Made by a program: the position numbers and the translations under genes. Positions 1 to 9,716 of a DNA stretch of 64,000 bases are shown here, one piece after another. The stretch comes from Vanessa cardui (taxonomy: Eukaryota; Arthropoda; Insecta; Lepidoptera; Nymphalidae). How positions within the stretch are numbered: the stretch's first letter is position 1; the number at the start of each line of letters is the position of its first letter. The stretch covers positions 744,001-808,000 of the forward strand of contig NC_061147.1 in assembly GCF_905220365.1 (NCBI RefSeq), in the 5' to 3' direction. A model generated the notes under the pieces. The model saw nothing but the letters and a program-made list of their open reading frames with translations, did no database searches and was not told the DNA's origin.

Positions 1-47
1 GGTACCTACCAAGACGGGTTTGCACAAAGCCCTACCACCAAGTAAAA
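1..47 (-). repeat. repeat B, cut by window start
   Basis: Terminal 47 bp of the commonest medium-length repeat here. On the + strand it ends CCCTACCACCAAGTAAAA, the reverse complement of the element's CTTGGTGGTAGGG head. Confidence 0.8.
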
Positions 48-104
48 TCTGCATTATTGTTTGAATTTTGGTAGTTCGACCGACTTCCCTTGTTTCATTT
101 GGTT

Positions 105-190
105 ATATAAATAAATACGAGACAACATCAAATACATTACTCTGATCCCAATGTAAGTAGCTAAAGCACTTGTGTTGTGGAAAATCATAT
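105..190 (-). repeat. SINE-C tail fragment
   Basis: Matches the body of SINE-C (ATTACTCTGATCCCAATG, then AGCACTTGTGTT...GGAAAATCA). The tRNA-like head is missing. Confidence 0.7.
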
Positions 191-1095
191 ATATGTAAGC
201 AGATATATCGTGAGCTTACAGTGTTCGAGTTTCAATATTGGAAACTTTACTTTAACGAGATTATCAGTGTACGCGAGGTTTTCTCTTTACGTTGGCAAAA
301 AATAAATTAATTATGCGATATTTTACAACGATGAAAGCTAAATTTACATCCTAATTTTGCATTATTGATTATCTTCAAAGCCTGTATATTCTTAACAAGT
401 TATCGCCTGCGGTTTCGCTCGCGTTTATTAGGATTGATTGTCATGTGTTAGGCATAAAAATTAGCCTATGTTCTTCCTTAGACTTCGAGATTGCTTTATA
501 CCAAATTTCATCAAATTCTTCTCTATTGTTTCCTTATTTATAAAATTAGTATGGGTTAATAAATCTGATCGCAATTCTGTTTCAAATAAACGGATTGATG
601 TGAAGTATTAATAACAGTAGCTTTTCTGAGAGAAGTGTTAAAAACAGTTTTGAGCTTCAGAAAAGGAATAGAACCTCTTTCTCCTCAACTGTCATCGGTC
701 AGGTCTGCTGTGTTGTGTGTTGGAGTTTCTATATTAAAGTTTTAAATCAAATAGTTCTAATAAGAGTAATGACTGTTTACAACGTTGACTGACATCTGAG
801 TTTTAACCTATAGAAATAATTTTAAAAAAATCTGCACATTTTAAATAATTAGTATAAAATACTTGAAATATTGATTATTTGTAATTAAATTGATTATATT
901 GTAGAATCATGATAGCCCATAAATTATAAGACCAGCAAGGACTGAGTTGTATGTATGTTAATATTTCACCCTGTTGTTGGCGCACAAGGAAAACTTCTTG
1001 AGGAAATTGGATAAGCATATGCGAAGTCTATCCACCAAACCGTACATTAGAGTAGCGTGGTCAGCTCCTTAAATGTAAGATGCCTTTGACCAGCA
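191..1095. other. AT-rich intronic DNA, no gene seen
   Basis: Presumed intron of the ort-like gene, upstream of the first exon in the window. No exon, RNA gene or clear repeat was recognised. Short stretches near 400-430 look Helitron-like (GCCTGCGGTTTCGCTCGCG) but are too brief to assign. Confidence 0.4.
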
Positions 1096-1106
1096 TTGGA
1101 ACCATA

Positions 1107-1412
1107 GTAAAGTAAAGTAACAGCCTGTCCATTTCCCACTGCTGAGATAAGGCCTCCTCTTCCATTAGGAAGAGGGTTTGGAACATATTCCACCACGCTG
1201 TTCCAATGCGGGTTGGTGGAATGCACATGTGGCAGAATTTCGATAAAATTAGACACACGCAGGTTTCCTCACGATGTTTCCCTTCACCGCCGAGCAAGAG
1301 ATGAATTATAAACACAAATTAAGCACATACATATAGTGGTGCTTGCCTGGGTTTGAACCCGCAATCATCGATTAAGATGCACGCGTTCTAACCACTGGGC
1401 CATCTCAGCTCT
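1107..1412 (-). repeat. SINE-A, near full length with target-site duplication
   Basis: tRNA-derived SINE. Read on the minus strand it starts GAGCTGAGATGGCCCAGTGG (A box) and has the B box GGGTTCAAACCC about 45 bp later. The body holds CCGCATTGGAACAGCG and it ends in a GTTACTTTACTTTAC tail. A perfect 11-bp duplication, TTGGAACCATA, flanks it at 1096-1106 and 1413-1423, which fixes both ends. The two open frames here (minus strand) are translations of the SINE and not genes. Confidence 0.9.
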
Positions 1413-1423
1413 TTGGAACCATA

Positions 1424-2084
1424 ACAGGCGACTATATATTAAATTTTGTATGAAACTAAATTTTAAATAAATAGAGTACTAAAAGCAAACAATGGAATAA
1501 AAATAAAACAAAACGTAAAATAAATATTCCAATAATAATGAATTGGATACACACAAAGTATGAGAAGACATCCGTTTCCGCGACCCCTCGGTGATACCCT
1601 ACAAAATAAACTACTAAAACTAACTCTATACAAAACCCGGGAGTAGTTCCCGGTCCGTAATGTTGTCACTTGTCAGTCAAGTACCAATTAGCTTAGTAGG
1701 TACGCTAAAAAGAGCTCAATTAGAACTAAAAAGCACTCTACGTATGTTTTAGCTTATTAGTGTAAGAGTTGAAATTGCATAAAAATAATGTTAGAAAATG
1801 TAGCTCTTTTTTTTTGGTATTTAGTATTTTTCATCATTTAATTTAAAAATGTATCAACATTATACGGTAGTTACATTGTATGGTATTTTTAAACTATAAA
1901 TTAACCTTTTTTAATTGAGTTGTTAAGGTATTAGTATCAACGTTTCAATTTATAAGGTTGTAATCACAATGGATCGGAAAGCTTACGTTAGGATGGGGAC
2001 GACGGTAGTCAAAAGGGATTATACCTGCGGGTGTACCCTTTACCTATAAAGGACTTAATAGGTATTTTCTAAGTAACGTGGTAA
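1424..2084. other. AT-rich intronic DNA, no gene seen
   Basis: Presumed intron. No exon or known repeat was recognised. 1560-1680 is slightly GC-richer and encodes a short minus-strand frame without family resemblance. Confidence 0.35.
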
Positions 2085-2215
2085 ATCGTCGTGGTTGACG
2101 CAAGACGGCTGGCAAGAGCTGGATGCGAGTAGCCCAACAACGATCATAATGGCGTGCAATTGGAGAGGCCTATGTCCAGCAGTGGACAATCATGGGCTGT
2201 TGATGATGATGAAGT
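2085..2215 (+). pseudogene. LINE reverse-transcriptase C-terminal tail, decayed
   Basis: The sequence encodes, across frames, the end typical of arthropod RTE/CR1-like LINE ORF2 proteins: a Trp-rich segment equivalent to a ...WRAIGEAYVQQW ending, read from GGAGAGGCCTATGTCCAGCA. It finishes in a TGATGATGATGA run, the usual 3' microsatellite of these elements. Frames are broken, so this is a 5'-truncated dead copy. Confidence 0.7.
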
Positions 2216-2301
2216 ATCGTCGTGTAATTTTGGAGCATGATGACAACTATCATTACATTTGCTCGTTGAACTGCAATTTGGATCATCACACACACAAGAC
2301 A

Positions 2302-2536
2302 ACACAACAACAGCCTGTAAATTTCCCACTGTTGGGTTGACCTCTTTTCCCTTTGAAGATAATATTTGAAACATGTTCCACCAGGCTATTCCAATGTGAA
2401 TTGGTGGAATACGCTTGTGGCAGAATTTCTATGAAAAAAGACACATGTAGGTTTCCTCATGAGTCCTTAACCTTCACCGCCGATTACGAGATGAAATTAA
2501 GCACATGAATATTTAGTGGTGCTTACCTGGGTTGAC
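2302..2536 (-). repeat. SINE-A, head truncated
   Basis: On the + strand it starts CAGCCTGTAAATTTCCCACT and stops at TGGTGCTTACCTGGGTT, so most of the tRNA-like head is gone. Confidence 0.8.
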
Positions 2537-2642
2537 AAAATGTGCACTATGTGTCTGAACTGCAAACTGTACAAATATGTAATTCACCAACATATCATAA
2601 AACAAAGTCGCTTACCGCTATCTGTCCCTATGTACGCTTATA

Positions 2643-2869
2643 TCTTTAAAATTATACAACGGATTTTGATGCGTTTTTTAATAGATAGAGTGATTCGAAA
2701 GGAAGGTTTTTGCATTTCATACATGGATAATATAGTGAAATAACTCTGATAACTTTAGAAGTTTCTCCTTTATCTATTATGTTTATTTACGAATGTGATG
2801 TCGTAAATAAACAAATACTAGTATATTTAGTATCAGCATTGCACCCGTGCGAAACCGGATCAGGTCGCT
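2643..2869 (-). mobile_element. Helitron-D, non-autonomous, 5' truncated
   Basis: Read on the minus strand the end is CACGGGTGCAATGCTG at the left and CTAG followed by T at 2870 on the + strand (GGTCGCTAGTTG). ACGGATTTTGATGCG and TCGAAAGGAAGGTTTTTG are internal family landmarks. The 5' TCATTACATAGT end is absent. Confidence 0.7.
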
Positions 2870-3312
2870 AGTTGGTAATACAATAATTAAAATTATAATA
2901 AGAGCAAAGCTTTAAAAAAATTCATAAGTAAATTTGTATCAAAATATTGCAACAATGAGCGCTCGATCACCAAACATTTGTAAGCACTCGGGGGTAAAGT
3001 TTGTTGAGTGATACGAAAAAAATTGATTCGTCGAGTATCACCTTAAATGTAGGGCAAGTGTTCTCGTCTCCGCTTGTGATGTCAGCTCTTTTTATCTGAA
3101 GATCTTTGGAGAGCTGTGATCGAGTCGGTGTGGAGAAGGTCCATAAATAGGTAAAGCCCACTTGAAGGTTATTTTTGAGTTCTACTTGTTATTTGTTTGG
3201 AGATCGTTAAGTGATGCCGGATTTTGGGACGTGGTACACTCGTGATGTACATTAACGAAGACTAATGGATTTTTCGGTACCTTCGAAAATTTTACTTACT
3301 TTTATGTTGAGA

Positions 3313-3580
3313 GAGCCGAGATGGCTCAGTGACTAGAACGCATGCATCTTAACTGATGATTGCTGGTTCAAACCTAGGCGAGAACCACTGAATTTTCATG
3401 AGTTTAATTTGTGTTTATAATTTATTTCGTGTTCGGCTGTGAAGGAAAACATCGTGAGGAAATCTGAAGGGTGTATGTGTAGAAACCCGCATTAGACCAG
3501 CGTGGTGGAACATGAATATAACTCCAAACCTTCTCCTCAAAGGGAGATGAGACCTTAGACCAACAATGGAAAATTTACGG
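3313..3580 (+). repeat. SINE-A, full length
   Basis: Starts GAGCCGAGATGGCTCAGTGA (A box), B box GGTTCAAACC, and ends at CAATGGAAAATTTACGGGC. Lies in the intron 0.5 kb upstream of the first channel exon of the window. Confidence 0.85.
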
Positions 3581-4087
3581 GCAACTTCGCCATATATTCG
3601 AAATATTGAATTTTACAAATTCTATAGAATGTTTTCCGTATTATATGAATGCATGATTCGAGCATTATTCTTCTGCTCTTGTTTTGTATTTCCTCTATAT
3701 ATATTAATAACTCTAAAGCTCGTCAATAGTTACCAATTAAAATTGGTTGTTAAAAGAGGACAAAAGGTATTGACCCGTTCATTGCTCTTTTTATACGAAT
3801 AGGTCACGATGATATATGAATGTACGCTGTAATGGAAGCTGGATTAATTATAATTTAATTTTACTGTCATAAATATACTCTAGTTTTATTAAGAGGGCAA
3901 GGCTCAAAGTATGAGATGGAAGTATTGAATCATTTATGAAGGGTTTTTTAGGTTTAATTCAAATGTTAATTTGAAGAATGAATTTGTTTTTTGGTTTAAT
4001 TTGAACCATACCAGAGGTTTCTAAATTTCTAAAATCGTGTATTGATTATAATGTAATGGGAAGACATTAATTTTATTCTTTTTCCAG

Positions 4088-4222
4088 TGTCTCATACAAC
4101 AGACGATCTAATTTTCCAATGGGATCCAGAAGTGCCGCTGGTGGTCGACGAAAACATCGAACTGCCACAATTGGAACTTGTCCAGAACAGAACAGCTGAT
4201 TGTACTCAAGTTTATTCAACTG
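4088..4222 (+). CDS. ort: HisCl2/Ort-like histamine-gated chloride channel, exon carrying loop F and first Cys of loop C
   Basis: This is the first exon of the channel inside the window. It follows a TTTTCCAG acceptor and ends at a GTAAGT donor. It holds 44 whole codons with a split codon at each end (two bases at the start, one at the end). The translation begins SHTTDDLIFQW and continues through LVVDENIELPQLEL to DCTQVYST, which is the loop F to loop C part of the ligand-binding domain. The Cys in DCT is the first partner of the second disulphide found in glycine, glutamate and histamine receptor subunits. The TTDDL...DENIELPQL wording matches Ort as I remember it better than HisCl1 or GluCl. 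Earlier exons, including the signal peptide and main Cys-loop, are missing and should lie left of the window. Family assignment is strong; the ort symbol rests on memory of the fly protein. Confidence 0.9.
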
Positions 4223-6403
4223 GTAAGTTGAAAACGACACATACTTATATTAAAACGCTTCGAGTTGACAATCATAATTTTTTTTTCTTTGTCTTAAATT
4301 TATTTATTTATTTAATTGAAACCAGTAATTCATAGTACATTATTACAAATACACATATACAATATACAATAGAAATATGACAAGAAATGCATGTATCACA
4401 CCTTGAGAACAGAATTACAAATTGAACGTACAATAATTATTCTATGAGTACAAGCGCCTGAACTAGGCCGAGCCTGAGTCTCAGACGCTAAATCATGGTT
4501 GAAGAGTGTCAACTCGAATCAAATATCACTGAAATACAAACCAAAATACACACATACACAAGAAAAGAACAGTTGACAAAATAAAGACGATTAGTTGCCT
4601 TCGGTGTGTAGGATTCTACTTCAATACTTATAATATGAGTGTTTAAGAAACTCTAATGGTTAATCTTTCCCAGAGAAACAACTGTACTGAATTTGGCAAA
4701 ATTTGGTATAGTAAAACTCTAACACCTGGCGATCAACATTTATAATGTAGTAGTAGTAGTATAGTCGGCAATGGAAAATAGCACAAGAAAAATCATCTTA
4801 AACACACACATATGTACATAGCCTTGGGGGATGCTGTTTAATATAAATAGGTAACTAAACAAGGACGATAAGATTTAGAGAGAGATAATTTTATTAATAA
4901 TATTAATTTCACAGTGAAATGAAAGCTCGTCTTTAGGGCATCTCTTAATTATATTTTTAGTAATCAGTGAAATAATCCATCTCCTAATTATGATGATAGA
5001 ACTGACAAAGTCTGAGATTCGATGTTAATCATACGACGAAAAATCAAGCAATGTGAATCAAAAGTTACTAAATACGAAATCTGAGCTTACAATTAAATAA
5101 TTTACTGTAATAACTTAATTAGGTTCGTTTAGGACCGTGAATTAATGGTCCTTTGGGCTTGATGACGACTTAATTGAAGAGCCGTCTTCAGAGGATTTGT
5201 GAGGCGTTTACATTTATAATCTCAGATGTGTTCACCTTGGTGCAGGCTTCTTTGGGCCGGTACCCACTCAAGAGTTTCTCAACCCCCAAACATTGGTACC
5301 TTATGAGGATATGTCTCAGTCGAATGTCTCCTTTGTCCTTTAATGCTCCTTCATCTATGGAGCATTAGAGGACAAAGGATGTAACGTAAAGGTAACAATT
5401 TCCAATGACTTTTAGTGATTTTGACGATCACTTTGTGCCTGCCAGAGTACTAGAATTTTGACCACTTTTTAGAGTACAAAATTGCAGCATGCATCTTTGG
5501 TGATAGAACTGCCTTCACATTGGAGATAAGTTGTTACATATAATATAGCCTACAAATTTTATAGCAAACACAGTCAATATTGTTCGTCAATGGAAGATTA
5601 TACTAATGGTAAAGTGTAGTAATACAATTTGACATTTGTTGAAATTCAGGCAGGATATATATGCATTTAACTGTAATTTATTGACACAATTTTGTAATTA
5701 AACTGATGCAAAAGGTTTTCTGCTTCTCAGTAGAATCTATTTTCTGAAACGGGATAGTTTTGCATTCAATTCGATACTGCAACACGATGAATCCAAAGTG
5801 GTTTAATGAACTGAATGAATGATGAAATGAATGAAGAATATTTTGACTTTGATTTTTTAATTTTATAACATTCTTGGAATATTACGCTCTGTACTGAATA
5901 TGATATACATTTTTTTTTTTTGATCGGTGATTACTTTTAGCTCTAATTCTTGAATTAATCAAGGACATATTGTAACTGGTTGCGCAAATAATTTTACAGC
6001 CATTGCATTATAATCACCAGCCCTGAACTACATCACAGACAAACCTTATGATTTTCGACGATCACAAGATTAGGAGTAATCCATGAGGATTACGAATTTA
6101 ATAACAGTCCGTAATTGTTACTTTTCTATTGTCGTCGGATTTTTCGTCTTATTTGGGATTTTGTGAATGTGAGGTTACCCTTGTCCCAAATTATTCGTAA
6201 TATTAACAGTTTGTTGATATAAGCGAGCTACAATCCGGGCTGGATTATCCGTAAGACATTGTAACTAACTGCTTAAGGCCCTCTTAATGTCTTTGTTTCA
6301 ACATTGGAAGATTGTTATGGCATTACGGATAAAAAAACTTGGATTTAAAAATGTATTGTGTAAGGAATACAGTAGTTAGTTAATTATTTTTATTCTTTCT
6401 CAG
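4223..6403. other. ort-like gene intron, 2.2 kb
   Basis: Bounded by the GTAAGT donor and TTTCTCAG acceptor. 4290-4500 has a T-rich start (TTTATTTATTTATTTAAT) and layout like a minus-strand LINE 3' UTR. A TAGTAGTAGTAG microsatellite lies near 4750. A strong hairpin lies at 5329-5379. The rest shows no gene. Confidence 0.7.
5329..5379. repeat. 21-bp-arm inverted repeat (hairpin) in intron
   Basis: Left arm TCCTTTGTCCTTTAATGCTC-C at 5329-5349 pairs with 5359-5379 with 20 of 21 matches (one T/C change giving a G-T pair) around a 9-base loop. No repeat family was matched. Confidence 0.85.
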
Positions 6404-6504
6404 GTAATTTCACATGCCTTGAAGTAATATTTAAGCTGAAGCGACGCCTGGGCTATCATTTGTTCAACACTTACATACCGACCTGCCTGATCGTAATTAT
6501 GTCC
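6404..6504 (+). CDS. ort: HisCl2/Ort-like channel, exon with loop C and most of M1
   Basis: The exon starts after TTTCTCAG and ends at GTAAGT. Two bases complete the Gly codon split with the previous exon, then 33 codons end in phase 0. It reads GNFTCLEVIFKLKRRLGYH and then LFNTYIPTCLIVIMS. The Cys in NFTC is the second partner of the loop C disulphide. RRLGYH is the pre-M1 motif that couples ligand binding to the pore, and the IPTCLIVIMS stretch is the body of M1. LEV...LKRRLGY and PTCLIVIMS are Ort-like; I recall HisCl1 as having LAI...LRRRLGY and PSALIVVMS here. The protein is an integral membrane subunit of a pentameric chloride channel. Confidence 0.92.
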
Positions 6505-6659
6505 GTAAGTTTTTTATGATTGATAAAGATGATAAAAAAAGTAATACATATAGAATTATGTTAGAAAAATGAAAAAGACTATGCATATAGCATTTTTACA
6601 ACTGACCTAAATATTACTGCATTTATTAATATGTTTCAACTTCATCTCAGGAATTACCA

Positions 6660-6890
6660 TATTGGTTAATATATAACTGGTGCACGCCATTCTGAGGTCA
6701 CGGGTTCGATTCCCGACCGAGTCAATGTAATGAAATTAAAAAGTTCATTAGTTTTCTATGTTGTCTTGGGTATGTATTTGTAGTTACTTGGACGTTACTT
6801 CTGATTTTCCATAACACAAGTGCTTTAGTTACTTTGGGATCAGAGTAATAAATGTGTTGTTGTCCAATATTTATTATTGTTATATAACCT
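6660..6890 (+). repeat. SINE-C
   Basis: tRNA-like B box GGTTCGATTCCC at about 6707 followed by GAGTC, then the family body (TTAGTTTTCTATGTTGTCTT, ACACAAGTGCTTTAG) and a TTATTATTGTTAT tail. Lies in the intron between the M1 and M2 exons. Confidence 0.8.
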
Positions 6891-7309
6891 TTGAGTTATA
6901 TAGTTACTATTAATAAACATCAAACAATAATTAAAAGAAATTATAACGTGTTTCTTAAATTATAAAATGTAATAACCAATATGTACCTATTTGATAGATT
7001 GTCCTAACAAATAACATATCATTCTAGCGATATCATATACAATGTATTTACAAGAGACATATACAACAGAGTCATATGTTAATAAGTGTAATCTTGTGGT
7101 CTTCTCGATCAAGATAACATTGAAGATTTGATAGCGGTTTTCCACTTAAACTAACCACAGTTGTACATATGTAATAAAGTGTAATTACGTACAGCGCAGT
7201 GGCGTATCATATTATTTAAATAAAATATATGCTATTTGTTGGAAAACACGTTTTAGTTTAAAAAAACATAAACATTGTAACATGTTCATATCAAAAACAA
7301 AATTTAAAA

Positions 7310-7501
7310 TTATTTATTAATGTGAAAGTATCTCTGTCTATCTGTCTATCACTTTTTCACAACCAAACCATTGAACCGAATTTGATGTAATTCGGTATGA
7401 TACAAATTTGAAGTCCAGGGAAGGACATAGGTTACGGTTTTTGCCTAACACGTGACAACCAACCCACTAAGACTCGAACGAATCCGCGAGCGACAATTAG
7501 T
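7310..7501 (+). mobile_element. Helitron-H, non-autonomous, decayed
   Basis: CTCTGTCTATCTGTCTATC head region, AACCAAACCATTGAACCGAA in the middle, and GCGAGCGACAATTAGT at the end (TTAG for the expected CTAG, followed by T). The TC start is not recognisable. Confidence 0.6.
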
Positions 7502-7524
7502 TTGATAACGAAATATACCTATTA

Positions 7525-7745
7525 TATTACGCCAGTGACAATTCATCCTCATGCATATTCCATATTCCAATTTTATTTGGGGTCGCAGCATGTTTTCCTT
7601 CCATACTTCTCTGTCCGACGTCATCTCACAAGTAACATTTTTTGTAACCATATCGTCTTTCACACAATCCATCCATCGATCCTTGGTCGTCCTCTACTTC
7701 TATATCCATCCACGTCCATGCTCAAGGCCTTCCTCACAATATCAA
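7525..7745 (-). pseudogene. LINE ORF2 C-terminal fragment, frameshifted
   Basis: Two overlapping minus-strand frames carry a GRPR basic motif and then MDCVKDDMVTKNVTCEMTS with DREVWKENM. This is the tail found at the C-terminus of RTE-like LINE ORF2 proteins in Lepidoptera, as I recall it. The two pieces are in different frames and have no catalytic domain, so it is a dead copy inside the ort-like gene intron. Confidence 0.75.
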
Positions 7746-7815
7746 AACAATCAAAATCAAAATCAAAGTCAAAGTATACTTTATTCAAGTGGGCTTTTAC
7801 AAGCACTTTTGAATC
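7742..7815 (-). repeat. repeat M tail
   Basis: AATCAAAATCAAAGTCAAAG repeats followed by TATACTTTATTCAAGTGGGC, the reverse complement of the tail seen near 48990, 62780 and 38660. Confidence 0.65.
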
Positions 7816-7979
7816 GTCCTCATTCCTCAGCATTACATACCCATACCATGAAATGCCAGTGACAATTATTATCATTAAATGAAATGTTACTTAAAAGAAA
7901 TTGCTTGAATTTTATACATTATGCAAATAATAAAAATTAAAGGTAAATAAATAAATATACATATATTACAGCTTCATAC

Positions 7980-8090
7980 TTTTCTGGCTGTCCATATAAT
8001 GACTAGCTTATTAACCTCAGATCCCGAGGTCCTGGGGTTCAAACCCAAGGTCGGATAAAACGTTATTAAGTTTTCTATGGAAAAAAATAT
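7980..8090 (+). repeat. tRNA-like SINE fragment of a separate family
   Basis: Has a B-box-like GGGGTTCAAACCC flanked by AGGTC...GGTCGGATAAA and then TTATTAAGTTTTCTATGG. It differs from SINE-A and SINE-C. Confidence 0.4.
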
Positions 8091-8117
8091 TTTTCATTTT
8101 GGGGTCTATGATAATCA

Positions 8118-8200
8118 GAGGTAGGTTTTTTTATGACATAGGTTGCAAACGAGCAGGAGGCTCACCTGATGGAAACTGACTACCTACGCAGTGTAGCACT
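8118..8200 (-). repeat. short repeat sharing a tail with repeat B
   Basis: Reads ACATAGGTTGCAAACGAGCA then CTCACCTGATGGAAACTGAC on the + strand. The same order of words, diverged, opens minus-strand copies of repeat B (ATAGGTTGGCGGACGAGCAT, CACCTGATGGTAAGTGGTC). Confidence 0.55.
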
Positions 8201-8394
8201 ACCACTATAAAAATATAAAATACAAAAATAGGTAATATCATTCACTTTTGCTCTATTATATGTTCGACACGGTTATCCGATTTCCATTGATTTTGGGTCC
8301 GGTCAGGACGACCCCACTTCATGCTTAAACAATTGTCAAATGCTTAAAAAATGAGTCAGTCAACGTGATGCTCTGAAATTGTCCGACTAGTATT

Positions 8395-8608
8395 CGACAA
8401 CACTTACTCCGATCCCATTGTAAGTTCCCAGTTATCCCAGTTAAATTGTGGAAAATCAGAAGTAACGATGGTACCACAAACACCCAGACCAAAGAAAGTA
8501 TATCAAACTAATGAACGTTTTCCACATTGATTCAACCAGAAATCAAACCCAGGATTTTGGGACGTACCCATGAAAACTGGCGTACACAAAACTGGACCAC
8601 GGGTCGTC
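8395..8608 (-). repeat. SINE-C, diverged, close to a splice acceptor
   Basis: CTCCGATCCCATTGTAAG, GTACCACAAACACCCAGACC and ACCCATGAAAACTGGCGTAC are family landmarks in order. It ends about 50 bp before the M2 exon acceptor. Confidence 0.75.
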
Positions 8609-8658
8609 AAATTAAAAAAATTAGGGACTTGTAAAGTTGATAATTCTCTTCCTGTCAG

Positions 8659-8819
8659 TGGGTATCGTTCTGGATAAAACCGGATGCTGCACCGGCGCGT
8701 GTTACCCTCGGCGTGACGTCTCTTCTCACCCTGTCGACGCAGCACGCGAAGTCGCAGGCGCAGCTTCCGCCCGTGTCGTATCTGAAGGCTGTGGACGCCT
8801 TCATGTCTGTTTGCACTGT
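8659..8819 (+). CDS. ort: HisCl2/Ort-like channel, exon with end of M1, M2 pore helix and start of M3
   Basis: The exon follows CTTCCTGTCAG and ends in phase 2 before GTAAGT. It has 53 whole codons. It reads WVSFWIKPDAAPARVTLGVT and then SLLTLSTQ, AKSQAQLPPVSYLKAVDAF and MSVCT. PAR before the M2 helix is the signature of anion-selective Cys-loop channels, so the pore should pass chloride. LPPVSYLKAVD is the M2-M3 loop that relays gating. The exon is clearly more GC-rich than its introns, with many third-position C and G. Its acceptor lies about 50 bp downstream of a minus-strand SINE-C copy (8395-8608). Confidence 0.94.
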
Positions 8820-8949
8820 GTAAGTATTACTCTCTATTTATTCTAGTATATATTATGACCTTTTTAACATGCTTATGCGATCCAGAAGGTTTTGAAGAGT
8901 ATTAATTATTAATACATAGACATATTTAAATTTAAATCGTTTGTAAAAA

Positions 8950-9238
8950 ATTGTGGTAGGGCTTTGTGCAAGCCCGCCTGGGTAGGTACCACCCACTCAT
9001 CAGATATTCTACCGCTAAACAACAGTACGCAGTATTGTTGTGTTCCGGTTTGAGGGGTGTGTGAGCCAGTGTTAGTACAGGCACAAGGGACATAGCATCT
9101 TAATTCCCAAGGTTGGTGGCACATTGACGATGTAAGGAATAGTTAATATTTCCAGCGTCATTGTCTATGGGTGATGGTGACTACTTACCATCAGGTGGCC
9201 CATATGCTCGTCCGCCAACCTATAACATAAAAAAAATA
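8950..9238 (+). repeat. repeat B, near full length
   Basis: Starts TTGTGGTAGGGCTTTGTGCA and ends CCGCCAACCTATAACAT with an A run. Lies in the intron between the M2 and M3 exons. Confidence 0.85.
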
Positions 9239-9643
9239 ATAGCTTTTTCCTGTAGTTGTTGTACATATGCAGTTGTTGTAATCGTGCTCTATGAAAGTGA
9301 TATTATTTGATTTGATAAACTCGGTTACAATATCGGTATGTTGCAAATCACTGTACAGTGTACAGTATAAAATAATGACTAAATTTGTCTGTGCTGTTAC
9401 ATAATTAATAGGTTTTATAGAATGTCTTATTATTTACTAACACCATACTCTCCGAATAAAAATTTCCAAAAAAAATCTTACTTATTTCTTTTTATTTATT
9501 TCATGTCAATTCGACCTATATAGTTAAAATAGTATATAGTTGTAGAGACCTAATGATATGATACTAAGTTATTTATGATTACTTTTATTAATAACATGAT
9601 TATAACTTGAAACAATAATATGGTCTTTCTCTGATGCTTTCAG

Positions 9644-9716
9644 TTTCGTATTTATGGCGCTTATGGAGTATTGTCTCGTCAACATTATACTCGATGATAG
9701 AGCTGCAAAACCGAAG
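9644..9716 (+). CDS. ort: HisCl2/Ort-like channel, exon with rest of M3 and start of M3-M4 loop
   Basis: The exon follows GATGCTTTCAG and ends at AAG|GTAAAA in phase 0. One base completes a split Val codon, then 24 codons read FVFMALMEYCLVNIILDD and RAAKPK. Together with the previous exon this gives SVCTVFVFMALMEY, a stretch I recall as typical of Ort and different from HisCl1 (SVFVFLSLMEF). The cytoplasmic M3-M4 loop begins at about DDRAAKPK. The donor GTAAAA is weaker than the other three, which are all GTAAGT; this leaves room for alternative splicing into an unseen loop exon. Confidence 0.9.

Noticed and set aside
3566..3802. Possible upstream channel exon (78-codon frame with a hydrophobic stretch)
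   Set aside because: It starts inside a SINE-A end, lacks ligand-binding-domain motifs and has no fitting splice sites.
7502..7882. Overlapping + strand frames of 126 and 103 codons
   Set aside because: They are antisense to a LINE ORF2 tail and a simple repeat; the minus strand carries the recognisable protein motif.
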